A stretch of DNA of 60,076 bases, taken from Bacillota bacterium (lineage in GTDB: Bacteria; Bacillota; Sulfobacillia; Symbiobacteriales; Symbiobacteriaceae). The stretch lies in the NCBI GenBank assembly GCA_023623185.1, contig JAMNXV010000054.1, positions 1 through 60,076 of the forward strand, given 5' to 3'. Numbering within the stretch: position 1 is the first letter of the stretch; every line of letters starts with the position of its first letter. Of this stretch, positions 31,106 to 39,397 are shown one piece after another. A program made the translations under genes and the position numbers. The notes below the pieces were generated by a model, which searched no databases, was not told where the DNA came from, and saw only the letters and a program-made list of their open reading frames with translations.

Positions 31106-31555
31106 GTGCCGCACTATATCGACGAGAAGTGCATCGGCTGCACCGCCTGCGTGGCTGTCTGCCCGACCGAGGCGATCAGCGGTGAGCGGAAGCAGCTGCA
31201 CTACATCGACCCGAAGCTCTGCATCGACTGCGACGCCTGTGTGCGCAGTTGCCCGGTGATGGCGATTGCGGACGAGTTCGGCGTTTACAAGCCCCGCATC
31301 GCGAAGCGGGCCGACTGGCCGAAGCCGGTCATCGACCCCGTCTCCTGCTCCGGCTGCGACTTCTGCGTGCAGATCTGCCCGTTTGACTGCCTGGAGCTGG
31401 CGGGGGACGGCCAGTTCTTCGGTACGGCTGTGCTGACCCGGCCGAACGCCTGCGTCGGCTGCAAGGAGTGCGAGGAGGTCTGCGCCAAGGGCGCGATCGT
31501 CGTCCTGGCGCCGGATGAGCTGCATCCCATCGCCGCCGCGGAGGGAAGAGCATAG
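31106..31555 (+). CDS. Four-cluster ferredoxin
   Basis: 149 residues with four CxxCxxCxxxC sites: Cys9-19 (CIGCTACVAVC), Cys39-49 (CIDCDACVRSC), Cys81-91 (CSGCDFCVQIC) and Cys116-126 (CVGCKECEEVC). It can bind up to four [4Fe-4S] clusters as two fused 2[4Fe-4S] ferredoxins. No signal peptide or membrane segment, so cytoplasmic. GTG start after AAAGGAGGGAG. Last gene of the bc operon, 23 bp after its neighbour. A low-potential electron carrier here is unexpected for an aerobic bc complex. Confidence 0.92.
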   Translation: MPHYIDEKCIGCTACVAVCPTEAISGERKQLHYIDPKLCIDCDACVRSCPVMAIADEFGVYKPRIAKRADWPKPVIDPVSCSGCDFCVQICPFDCLELAGDGQFFGTAVLTRPNACVGCKECEEVCAKGAIVVLAPDELHPIAAAEGRA

Positions 31556-31570
31556 GTCTGAAAGGGAAAG

Positions 31571-31601
31571 GGAGCCCTCGACGCCGAGGGCTCCTTCTTC
31601 C
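31571..31601 (+). terminator. Terminator of the bc operon
   Basis: GGAGCCCTCG (31571-31580), ACGC loop, CGAGGGCTCC (31585-31594) and TTCTTCC. Confidence 0.88.
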
Positions 31602-31674
31602 ATATTCCGTCGTCGATCAGTCGAAGGGGTTGGCGCCATCAGAGTCGAATCCTGTTTCAGGGAGGGAGACCGAT

Positions 31675-32331
31675 TTGTTGAATTTTGACGCCGTCCTGTT
31701 CGACCTGGACGGCACCCTGATCGACACGAACCACCTGATCGTGACTTCGTTTCAACACGTCCTGCGGACCTGGCTGGGACTTGAGGTCTCTCCCGAGGAG
31801 GTTTACCCGTACTTCGGCGAGCCCCTGCGCACGACCCTGGCCCGCTTCGACCCGGGGCGGGCCGATGCCCTCACCGAGGCCTACCGCAAGTTTAATCGGA
31901 GCCAGCACGACCGGCTGGTGCGCCGTTTCCCCGGCATGAACGAAGCCGTTGCGGCGCTGCAGGAAGCGGGGGTGCGCCTGGCCGTCGTGACGTCCAAGTA
32001 CACGGACCTGGCCCGCCGGGGCCTCTCAGTGTGCGGCCTGGAGGAGCACTTCCCCGTGGTGGTGGGGGTGGACCAGACGGAGCGGCACAAGCCGGAGCCG
32101 GATCCCGCCCTGCGGGCCCTGGAACTTCTGGGGGTTGCCCCGGGGCCGCAGGTGCTGATGGTGGGCGATTCCCTCCTGGATCTCCGGTGCGGCCGGGCCG
32201 CCGGGTGCCGGACCGCAGCCGTGGGCTGGGCGGTGAACCGGGATGCTCTGGCGGCCGGGGAGCCGGACTACTGGCTGGAACGTCCGGCCGACCTGGTGTC
32301 CGTGGTGCTTTCTGGTGCGGCGCCCGCCTGA
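31675..32331 (+). CDS. HAD-superfamily phosphatase, PpaX-like
   Basis: 218 residues. HAD motif I is FDLDGTLIDT, motif II is VTSK, the conserved Lys is in RHKPEPDP, and motif IV is MVGDSLLDLRCG. The alpha-helical cap between motifs I and II classes it with PpaX/Gph. PpaX hydrolyses pyrophosphate from HPr-Ser-P dephosphorylation and Gph acts on phosphoglycolate. The sequence alone does not decide. TTG 31675 is preferred since GGAGGG lies 8 nt before it and the protein then starts at MLNFDAVLFDLDG. The ATG at 31630 lacks a site. Confidence 0.88.
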   Translation: MLNFDAVLFDLDGTLIDTNHLIVTSFQHVLRTWLGLEVSPEEVYPYFGEPLRTTLARFDPGRADALTEAYRKFNRSQHDRLVRRFPGMNEAVAALQEAGVRLAVVTSKYTDLARRGLSVCGLEEHFPVVVGVDQTERHKPEPDPALRALELLGVAPGPQVLMVGDSLLDLRCGRAAGCRTAAVGWAVNRDALAAGEPDYWLERPADLVSVVLSGAAPA

Positions 32332-32643
32332 CCGGTCCCATAGCCGAGGTCAAAGTTGGGGAGAATGTGTACTGTTGGAAGGGCGGTGGCAAAGTATCTA
32401 CAGTAACCGGTAGCGCTTTCGGACAAGATTGGCCCTGGCAGAAGGAGACACCTTCGGACAGGTCGAAGTTGCAAGTCTATCGGACCCGTTTTCGTGTTCG
32501 CGAGGTTCACCTGGCGCCCAGCCCACTGGGAAGCGCACCGCACGGCGGTGCGCGTTTAGCCCCTGCGTCACCGCCTGCAAATCCGAACCGTTTCGCCTGG
32601 GGCCCCCCGGCTGAGCGCAGTTCCATCAACCGTTGAGGAGGAG
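32332..32643 (+). other. Intergenic region before the EF-G paralogue
   Basis: 312 bp, AT-richer than the genes. It contains a GCGCACCG/CGGTGCGC hairpin (32533-32540, 32546-32553) followed by GTTT, and the GAGGAGGAG ribosome site at its end. No convincing promoter pair or ORF was found. Confidence 0.5.
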
Positions 32644-34731
32644 ATGGAGTTGAGACGATTTGCTGTTGAAAAGGTGCGGAACGTTGCCCTCATTGCCCAT
32701 GGCGGGGCCGGGAAGACGTCCCTGGCTGAGGCCATGCTTTTCAACGCTGGGGCGACGGATCGGCTGGGGCGCGTAGATGATGGCAATACGGTGATGGATC
32801 ATGATCCCGAGGAGATCCGGCGGAAGGTCTCCATCTCCATGGGCATTGCGCCGCTGGAGTGGAAGGACCACAAGTTCAACCTGCTGGACACTCCCGGGTA
32901 TTTTGATTTTGTGGGCGAGGTCAAGGCCGCCCTGCGGGTGGTCGAGACGGCCCTCCTGCTGGTGGACGCCGTGGCGGGCATCGAGGTGGGCTCGGAGCTG
33001 ACCTGGGAGCACGCCGTGAAGGCCGGGGTCTCCCGGATGATCGTGATCAACAAGATGGACCGGGAGAACGCCAACTTCCAGAAGACCCTCAGCGCCCTGG
33101 AAGAGGCCTGGGGCCGGGGCGTCGTGCCGTTCCAGCTGCCCATCGGCGCCGAGGCGAACTTCACCGGCGTCGTCGACGTCGTGCAGCAGAAGGCCTACGT
33201 CTTCTCCGGCAAGCAGGTGAAGGAGGAGGCCGTGCCCGCCGAGCTCGAGGGGCAGATCGCGGAGATCCGCGAGAAGCTGATGGAGCTGGCCGCCGAGGCT
33301 GACGACGACCTGACCATGAAGTTCCTGGAGGAGGGCGAACTCTCCCAGGAGGAGCTGCAGACGGGTCTCAGGCTCGGCGTGGGCAAGGGCGACATCATCC
33401 CGGTGTTCGTGGCCGCCGCCGCCAAGAACGTCGGCGTCAGCACCCTGATGGACGCCATCGTCGAGTACGCGCCGTCGCCGGCCGACCGCGGCGAACTGGT
33501 GGGCGAGACGCCCGACGGCGAGCCGGTGACCCGGCCGATCGGCGACGACCAGCCCTTCAGCGCCCTGGTCTTCAAGACCACCGCCGACCCGTTCGTCGGC
33601 CGCATGACGATCATGCGCATCTTCAACGGCAAGGTCGCCAATGACCAGACGGTCTACAACATCACGCAGGGCCGCAGCGAGAAGCTCAGCCACATGTTCA
33701 TCCCCAAGGGCAAGGGGCAGGTGCAGGTGAACGAAGCCGGACCCGGCGACATCGTCGCCGTCGCGAAGCTGGCCGTCACGCAGACCAACGACTCGCTGGG
33801 CGACGAGGCCAACCCCATGATCCTGGAGCCCGTGGACTTCCCCAAGCCGGTCTACTCCGTCGCGGTGAGCCCGAAGGCCAAGGGCGACGAGGACAAGATC
33901 GGTTCGGGCCTGCAGCGGCTGGCCGAGGAGGACGCGACCTTCACCGTGCACCGCGACCCGGTGACGGCCGAGACCATCATCTCCGGCCTGGGCGAGACGC
34001 ACGTCGACGTGATGATGGAGCGGCTGAAGCGGAAGTTCGGCGCGGACGCCGTCCTGAGCGAGCCGAAGGTCGCCTACAAGGAGACCATCCGCGGCAAGGC
34101 CGAGGGCGAGTACAAGCACAAGAAGCAGACTGGCGGCCGGGGCCAGTACGGCCACTGCAAGATCGAGATCGAGCCGCTTTACGAGGGCGAATACGAGTTC
34201 GTCGACAAGATCTTCGCCGGCGCCATTCCGCTCAACTACCGCCCGGCCGTGGACAAGGGCGTCCAGGAGACCATGGCCGAGGGCGTGCTGGCTGGCTACC
34301 CCGTGACGGGCATCCGTTGCACGCTGCTGGACGGCTCGTATCATGAAGTGGACTCCTCCGAAATGGCCTTCAAGATCGCTGCCCGCAACGCGTTCCGCCA
34401 GGCGTTTATGAACGCCAGGCCGGTGCTCCTGGAGCCGATCATGCGGCTCGAGGTCATCGTGCCGGAATCCTACATGGGCGACATCATGGGCGACCTCAAC
34501 AAGAAGCGGGGCCGGATCGCGGGCATGGAGCCGACCCCCGACGGCAAGCAGATCATCAAGGCGATGGCGCCGCTGGCCGAGCTGCACCGCTACGCCATCG
34601 ACCTGCGGTCCATGACCCAGGGCCGCGGCCAGTTCACGATGGAGTTCGACCATTACGAGGAGGCCCCGGCCCAGGTGGCCAAGGCCGTCATCGAGGCCGC
34701 GGAGGCGGCCCGCAAGGAGGAGGCGGAGTAG
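32644..34731 (+). CDS. fusA: Elongation factor G paralogue (EF-G2 type)
   Basis: 695 residues with all five EF-G domains: G1 (AHGGAGKTS), G3 (DTPGYFDF), G4 (NKMD), the domain III-IV motif GGRGQYGH, and domain V ending GRGQFTMEFDHYE. The P-loop AHGGAGKTS in place of the usual AHIDAGKTT, and the location outside the str operon, mark it as the secondary EF-G class rather than the housekeeping factor. Members of that class have translocase or ribosome-recycling roles in some species. A TTG at 32650 is an alternative start with better spacing from GAGGAGG. Confidence 0.92.
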   Translation: MELRRFAVEKVRNVALIAHGGAGKTSLAEAMLFNAGATDRLGRVDDGNTVMDHDPEEIRRKVSISMGIAPLEWKDHKFNLLDTPGYFDFVGEVKAALRVVETALLLVDAVAGIEVGSELTWEHAVKAGVSRMIVINKMDRENANFQKTLSALEEAWGRGVVPFQLPIGAEANFTGVVDVVQQKAYVFSGKQVKEEAVPAELEGQIAEIREKLMELAAEADDDLTMKFLEEGELSQEELQTGLRLGVGKGDIIPVFVAAAAKNVGVSTLMDAIVEYAPSPADRGELVGETPDGEPVTRPIGDDQPFSALVFKTTADPFVGRMTIMRIFNGKVANDQTVYNITQGRSEKLSHMFIPKGKGQVQVNEAGPGDIVAVAKLAVTQTNDSLGDEANPMILEPVDFPKPVYSVAVSPKAKGDEDKIGSGLQRLAEEDATFTVHRDPVTAETIISGLGETHVDVMMERLKRKFGADAVLSEPKVAYKETIRGKAEGEYKHKKQTGGRGQYGHCKIEIEPLYEGEYEFVDKIFAGAIPLNYRPAVDKGVQETMAEGVLAGYPVTGIRCTLLDGSYHEVDSSEMAFKIAARNAFRQAFMNARPVLLEPIMRLEVIVPESYMGDIMGDLNKKRGRIAGMEPTPDGKQIIKAMAPLAELHRYAIDLRSMTQGRGQFTMEFDHYEEAPAQVAKAVIEAAEAARKEEAE

Positions 34732-34747
34732 ACAGGGGCCGCGCGTC

Positions 34748-35575
34748 CTACTCCAGGGCCTCCTGCTGGACCAGGCGCAGCACCTCGCCGGTGCGGGCGT
34801 CCAGGACCAGCCGGATGCGCTGGCCGGCGGGGAGTTCCGCCTCCAGGAGCCACGCCGGCCGCACCTCGGTCTCCCCGAGCCGTTCAACCGGATACGCATC
34901 GACAAAGCTCGCCTGCCACATGGGCAGGCGGCTTTGTTCTCTGGCCAGGGCGATGGCCGCCGCGCGGTCAAGCAGCCGGGGCTCGCCGACGGGGACGTGC
35001 GCGCGCCAGCCCGCCTGGAGCCAGGCGGCCATCCAGGGGTTGTGCAGCCGCACCGCCCGGCCGTCCCCCAGGCGGAGGATCACGTCCGTCTCCGACGGCG
35101 GGCAGACGAACCCGTGGCCCGTTCCGCCGGGAGGCTCCGGGCAGTTGCCTGCGGGGTGCACCGCCAGCGGGGCGCCGCTGCGGAGGGCGATGTGGAGCAC
35201 GCCGCCCCCGGGAGACGGCGTGGCCGCCCCGGCCGCCAGCCGGGAAGCGGCCAGCCGGTCGAGCAGCAGGGCGATGACCGGGCGGTGATCCAGATGCGTG
35301 GCGTGAAGCGGCAGCGGCGCACCCTCGGGCCCGGCGGGCACGCTGAGGCCGAGCCTGAGGCCGGCCACGGCCTGGAGCGGGGGAATCCAGTCCGCCGGAA
35401 TCGGGAGGCCGGCCGCGGGCATCGTGCCCGCAACCGCCGGGGTGGCTGCCGGGAACGCCGCCAGGGCTGATGGGGCGACGCCCCCGAACGCCGCCAAGGC
35501 CGCGACCGCCGCGGCGACGAAGGCGGAGGCCTGCACCCGGGGCCTCCGCCTTCCGCCAGTCCTATTGCCGGCCAC
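34748..35575 (-). CDS. Secreted protein with PepSY-like C-terminus
   Basis: 275 residues. A signal peptide (about 15-40, ending ALA-AFPA) is followed by a mostly Ala/Pro/Gly-rich region. The C-terminal 60 residues read like a PepSY unit: VRPAWLLEAELPAGQRIRLVLDARTGEVLRL. PepSY domains often inhibit proteases or act at the envelope. GTG start with GGGGAGG 10 nt upstream. The start overlaps the end of the upstream small gene by 14 nt, implying coupling. Convergent with the EF-G gene. Confidence 0.72.
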   Translation of the reverse strand: MAGNRTGGRRRPRVQASAFVAAAVAALAAFGGVAPSALAAFPAATPAVAGTMPAAGLPIPADWIPPLQAVAGLRLGLSVPAGPEGAPLPLHATHLDHRPVIALLLDRLAASRLAAGAATPSPGGGVLHIALRSGAPLAVHPAGNCPEPPGGTGHGFVCPPSETDVILRLGDGRAVRLHNPWMAAWLQAGWRAHVPVGEPRLLDRAAAIALAREQSRLPMWQASFVDAYPVERLGETEVRPAWLLEAELPAGQRIRLVLDARTGEVLRLVQQEALE

Positions 35576-35813
35576 CGAATCCCGGCCTCCCCGGGGGATG
35601 CGGGCGGTCCGGCGCAGCCGTCGCCTTCCGCATGTCCCCTTTCCGGGTCATGTTCTGCTTTCGCTGATCCTCCTGCTCAATCCAGACCAGGCCCTCCATC
35701 GGGACGTCGGTCGCGACCTCACCGCGCTCGGCCGCCTCGTTCAGGTGGTGGCCTGTCGCGTGGGTGCCGGTCACCGAGGCGCTGACGGCGCCGGGTTCAT
35801 CTCTGCGCCCCAT
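35562..35813 (-). CDS. Small hydrophilic protein coupled to secreted protein
   Basis: 83 residues, without hydrophobic segments, rich in charged residues, Gly and His (TGTHATGHHLNEAAERGEV). ATG preceded by GAGGGGG at 8 nt. Its end overlaps the start of the secreted protein gene, so the two form an operon. I do not recognise it. The composition is like other small cytoplasmic or spore-core proteins. Confidence 0.55.
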   Translation of the reverse strand: MGRRDEPGAVSASVTGTHATGHHLNEAAERGEVATDVPMEGLVWIEQEDQRKQNMTRKGDMRKATAAPDRPHPPGRPGFGGRQ

Positions 35814-35932
35814 CTTGATCGCCCCCTCGCCGGCTAGTCTGCCCGTCCGCGCCCCCTTCCATGTCGCGCTGGCGCGCCGGGCAGGCTAACGCTACGATAG
35901 TGCTGAACCAGTTTGAAGAGGGGAGTCGTACA

Positions 35933-37105
35933 ATGGCGGTTGTGCAGCTCGCCAGGACGCGCCACCGGCGCGTGTGGGCGGGGCACCCCTGGATTTTTCA
36001 GAGCGATGTGGAGGAGATACGGGGCGAGTTCGCACCCGGAGACGTGGTGACCGTGGTGGATTTCCGGGGCCGGTTTCTGGGCAGGGGCTACATCAACCCC
36101 GCGTCGCAGATCATCGTGCGGATGCTGACCACCCGGGACGAGCCCGTCGACCGGGAGTTCTTCCGGCGGAGGATCGAGCGGGCCTGGGCCTACAGGCAGC
36201 GGCTCCTGCCGGACACGGGAGCCTGCAGGGTCGTCTTCGGCGAGGCCGACTTCCTGCCGGGGCTCATCGTGGACAAGTTTGGCGACATCCTGGTGGTGCA
36301 GACGCTCGCTCTCGGCATCGACAGGTGGCTGCCGGAAATAGTCGGTATTCTTGACGAACTGCTGCGCCCCCGCGGGATCTACGAGCGCAACGATGTGCCG
36401 GTGCGCCGCCTGGAAGGGCTGGAGGAGCGAAAGGGCTTCCTGCGGGGCGAGTTCGACCCGAACATCACGATTGTCGAAAACGGGCTCGAGATCGCGGTGG
36501 ACGTGGCGGAGGGGCAGAAGACCGGCTACTTCCTGGACCAGCGGGAGAACCGCCGCGCCGTGCGTCTCTATGCGGAGGGCGGGCGCGTGCTCGACTGCTT
36601 CTGCAACGTCGGGGGCTTCGCCCTGAACGCCGCGGCCGCCGGCGCGCGGGAGGTCATCGCCGTGGACGCCTCGGCCGAGGCCATCGCCGCCGCAGAGCAG
36701 AACGCCGCGCGCAACGGCCTGAGCGACAGGATTCGGTTCCAGGTCGGCAACGCTTTCGACATACTTCGGCAGATGGAGTCGCGCAAGGAGCGGTTCGACG
36801 TCATCGTGCTGGACCCGCCCGCGTTCGCCAAGAACAAGGCTGCGCTGGAGGGCGCGGTGCGGGGCTACAAGGAGATCAACCTGCGGGCCATGCGCATGCT
36901 GGAGGAGGGCGGTTTCCTCGTCACCTGCTCCTGCTCGTACCACATGACCCCGGACCTGTTCAAGGCCGTGGTGGCCGATGCGGCGTTTGATGCCCGCCGC
37001 CGCCTCCGGCTGGTGGAGGAGCGGGCCCAGGCCGTCGACCACCCCATCGTCGTGGGATACGACGAGAGCCACTATCTGAAGTGCCACATTTACGAAGTCA
37101 TCTGA
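35933..37105 (+). CDS. RlmI-like 23S rRNA (cytosine-5) methyltransferase
   Basis: 390 residues. An N-terminal PUA domain (RHRRVWAGHPWIF to about 80) precedes an RlmI-type linker and a class I SAM-dependent methyltransferase. That domain has VLDCFCNVGGFALNAA (motif I), VIAVDAS, and the catalytic VLDPPAFAKNK followed by SCSYHM. RlmI methylates C1962 of E. coli 23S rRNA. The specificity here is not proven. ATG 35933 is preferred, with GAGGGGAG upstream. The longer frame lacks a site. Confidence 0.9.
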   Translation: MAVVQLARTRHRRVWAGHPWIFQSDVEEIRGEFAPGDVVTVVDFRGRFLGRGYINPASQIIVRMLTTRDEPVDREFFRRRIERAWAYRQRLLPDTGACRVVFGEADFLPGLIVDKFGDILVVQTLALGIDRWLPEIVGILDELLRPRGIYERNDVPVRRLEGLEERKGFLRGEFDPNITIVENGLEIAVDVAEGQKTGYFLDQRENRRAVRLYAEGGRVLDCFCNVGGFALNAAAAGAREVIAVDASAEAIAAAEQNAARNGLSDRIRFQVGNAFDILRQMESRKERFDVIVLDPPAFAKNKAALEGAVRGYKEINLRAMRMLEEGGFLVTCSCSYHMTPDLFKAVVADAAFDARRRLRLVEERAQAVDHPIVVGYDESHYLKCHIYEVI

Positions 37106-37141
37106 TTCGGGCCGCGGCCGTTCCCTCGCGGCCAGCACAAA

Positions 37142-37158
37142 CGTCAAATAACGTCAGA
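37142..37158. promoter_or_regulatory. CtsR box 1
   Basis: CGTCAAATAACGTCAGA resembles the CtsR heptad pair (R/GTCAAA, 3-bp spacer, repeat). It lies about 140 bp upstream of ctsR, ahead of the promoter. Confidence 0.7.
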
Positions 37159-37225
37159 GGAGGTCTCTGGAAGACCGCACCTGGGAAAACTGCCGTAGAG
37201 GCCCCCAATTCGTTTCAGGTTGCAC

Positions 37226-37254
37226 TTGCCCGTCTGCCCGCCACCGGGTAAAGT
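37226..37254 (+). promoter_or_regulatory. ctsR operon promoter
   Basis: TTGCCC (37226-37231), 17-bp spacer, TAAAGT (37249-37254). The downstream CtsR box would cover the transcription start. Confidence 0.6.
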
Positions 37255-37266
37255 GGAAGGTAGAAA

Positions 37267-37283
37267 GGTCAAACAAGGTCAGG
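37267..37283. promoter_or_regulatory. CtsR box 2
   Basis: GGTCAAACAAGGTCAGG: the first heptad matches the CtsR consensus exactly and the second at five of seven positions. It lies 14 bp before the ctsR start and over the predicted transcript start. Confidence 0.85.
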
Positions 37284-37296
37284 GGGTGAGCGGCTG

Positions 37297-37752
37297 ATGG
37301 CCAACCTGGCCGACAAGATCGAACGCTACCTGAAGGAGCACCTGCGCAGGACGGAGATCCTGGAGGTGCAGCGGGCCATGCTGGCCGCCCTGTTTGACTG
37401 CGCACCGTCGCAGATCAACTACGTGCTGACCACCCGATTCACCCCCGAACGGGGCTACCTGGTGGAGAGCCGGCGCGGGGGCGGGGGTTACATCCGCATC
37501 ATCCGCCTGAACATTGAGAGCCCCGAAGACCTGCGGGATCTGATACAGCGGCAGATCGGGGATTCGCTCAGTCAGAACGAGGCCCTCGACATCGTCGAGC
37601 GGCTGCGGGAGGAAGGGATTATCGACGAGCGCGAGGCGGCGATGATGGAGGTCGCCATGCGGCGTGAGGTCCTGGGGCTGGAGCTGCCCGTCCGGGACAC
37701 CGTGCGGGCTAATCTGTTGAAGGCAATGCTCACGGCCATTCTGCGCTTCTGA
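37297..37752 (+). CDS. ctsR: Heat-shock repressor CtsR
   Basis: 151 residues. N-terminal winged-helix (ADKIERYLKE to YLVESRRGGGGYIRI, with the RGGGGY beta-wing tip). The C-terminal four-helix dimerisation domain contains QNEALDIVERLREEGIIDERE. It represses clp genes and is inactivated at high temperature and by McsB phosphorylation or ClpC degradation. Start ATG after GGGGGTGAGCGGCTG. First gene of the quality-control operon, with two CtsR boxes upstream indicating autoregulation. Confidence 0.96.
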   Translation: MANLADKIERYLKEHLRRTEILEVQRAMLAALFDCAPSQINYVLTTRFTPERGYLVESRRGGGGYIRIIRLNIESPEDLRDLIQRQIGDSLSQNEALDIVERLREEGIIDEREAAMMEVAMRREVLGLELPVRDTVRANLLKAMLTAILRF

Positions 37753-37765
37753 GGAGGTGGGTCCC

Positions 37766-38308
37766 ATGCTGTGCGAGCGATGCGGCCAGCGTGAGGCCAC
37801 AGTGCACCAGACGCTGGTCACCAACGGGAAGAAACAGGAGTCCCACCTGTGTGTCGAGTGCGCCCGCGAGGCGGGCACCCTGCCCGGTTTTTCTTTCCCC
37901 AACCTCTCCATGCAGCAACTGCTCAGCTCTTTCCTGGGGCAGACGCTGCCCGGGGCGGGCAGCGGGAAGCCCCAGCTGAAGGCTGAGCCGACGTGCCGGC
38001 ACTGCGGCATGACGTACAGCCAGTTCGCCCAGAGCGGCCTTCTGGGCTGCCCCCGGTGCTACCAGGAGATGGAGCAGCAGCTGATGCCGCTGATCAAGCG
38101 CATACAGGGCAACGTGTCACACGGCGGAAAGGTGCCGAAGCGCACCGGAGGCCTGGCCCGGAAGCGGCGCGACCTGAAGATGCTGCGCGCGCAGCTCCAG
38201 AGCGCCGTGCAGAGCGAGCGGTACGAGGACGCCGCCCGGATTCGGGACCAGATTCGGGCCCTGGAAGCGGAGATCGCAGCAGGGGGTGATGATGGTGGGG
38301 TGGAATGA
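37766..38308 (+). CDS. mcsA: McsA, activator of the arginine kinase McsB
   Basis: 180 residues with two zinc-binding CxxC pairs (CERCGQ...CVECARE and CRHCG...CPRC) and a C-terminal UVR motif (KMLRAQLQSAVQSERYEDAARIRD within coiled coil). It binds and stimulates McsB. ATG 37766 follows GAGGAGGTG, and the GTG inside that site is not a likely start. It begins 13 bp after ctsR and its end overlaps mcsB. Confidence 0.95.
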   Translation: MLCERCGQREATVHQTLVTNGKKQESHLCVECAREAGTLPGFSFPNLSMQQLLSSFLGQTLPGAGSGKPQLKAEPTCRHCGMTYSQFAQSGLLGCPRCYQEMEQQLMPLIKRIQGNVSHGGKVPKRTGGLARKRRDLKMLRAQLQSAVQSERYEDAARIRDQIRALEAEIAAGGDDGGVE

Positions 38309-39356
38309 ACTGGTATCGCGCGCGGCAAGCCGTTGGATGGAGGGGACCGGTCCGCACGCCGACGTGGTGCTCTCCTCCCGGATCCGGCTGGCCCGCAACC
38401 TGGACGACCTGCCCTTCCCCCAGCGGATGACGGAGAAGGACACAGAGCGGCTGCTGCAGGCGGCGGAGGCCGGCGTCCGCGAGATCAACCTCGTGGGCTT
38501 CCCCTCCAAGGTGGAGCTGCACCGGCTGGCCGACACCACGCCCCTGGACCGGCAGATCCTCGTCGACAAGCACCTGATCAGCCCGCAGCAGTCCAAGGAG
38601 GTCATGGCCAAGGCCGTGGCCATCTCCGAGGACGAGTCCATCTCGATCATGGTGAACGAGGAGGACCACCTGCGCATCCAGGTGCTGGCCCCCGGGCTGC
38701 AGCTTCAGGAGGCCTGGCGGATGGCCTCGCAGGTGGACGACGCCCTGGAGCAGCGCCTTCAGTACGCCTTCGACGAGCAGCTTGGGTACCTCACGGCCTG
38801 CCCGACCAACGTGGGCACGGGCCTCAGGGCATCTGTGATGATGCACCTGCCCGCGCTGGTGCTCACGCAGCAGGCCGGGCGGCTCTTCCACAACCTCTCG
38901 CAGCTCGGGCTGGTGGTGCGCGGCCTCTACGGCGAGGGCACCGAGGCAGCCGGCCAGATCTTCCAGATCTCCAACCAGACCTCCCTCGGGAAGGCCGAGG
39001 AGGAGATTGTCGCCAACCTCGAAGCCATCGCGCGGACGGTGATTGATACTGAGCAGCAGGCCCGCCGCCACCTGTACGGCGAGATGCGGCTGCAGATTGA
39101 GGACCGGGTCTCCCGCGCCTACGGCATCCTCACCAACGCGCGGATGATCACGTCGGAGGAGGCGATGCGGCTGCTCTCGGACGTGCGGTTGGGCATCGCG
39201 CTGGGGGTCGTTCCGCCGATCGACTACCGCATCCTCAACGAGCTGCTGGTGGCGATGCAGCCGGCCTTCCTGCAGCGCCAGGCGGGGCGTGAGCTGAACC
39301 CGCTGGAGCGCGACGTGAAGCGGGCTGCGCTCATCCGGGCGCGGCTGGCGGGCTGA
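38292..39356 (+). CDS. mcsB: Protein-arginine kinase McsB
   Basis: 354 residues of the phosphagen kinase fold: SSRIRLARNL, IMVNEEDHLRIQ, TNVGTGLRASVMMHLP, and GEGTEAAGQIFQISNQTSLG. It phosphorylates arginines on CtsR and on damaged proteins, marking them for ClpCP. Several start codons are possible (GTG 38286, ATG 38289, ATG 38292). The last is best spaced from AGGGGG. Overlaps mcsA by 17 nt. Confidence 0.95.
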   Translation: MVGWNELVSRAASRWMEGTGPHADVVLSSRIRLARNLDDLPFPQRMTEKDTERLLQAAEAGVREINLVGFPSKVELHRLADTTPLDRQILVDKHLISPQQSKEVMAKAVAISEDESISIMVNEEDHLRIQVLAPGLQLQEAWRMASQVDDALEQRLQYAFDEQLGYLTACPTNVGTGLRASVMMHLPALVLTQQAGRLFHNLSQLGLVVRGLYGEGTEAAGQIFQISNQTSLGKAEEEIVANLEAIARTVIDTEQQARRHLYGEMRLQIEDRVSRAYGILTNARMITSEEAMRLLSDVRLGIALGVVPPIDYRILNELLVAMQPAFLQRQAGRELNPLERDVKRAALIRARLAG

Positions 39357-39397
39357 CCGGAGATGGAATAGACAGATGGATAGGGGGTAAGTGACGC

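Noticed and set aside
32626-34971. 781-codon minus-strand frame opposite the EF-G gene
   Set aside because: Antisense shadow with low-complexity Leu/His/Gly composition and no ribosome site.
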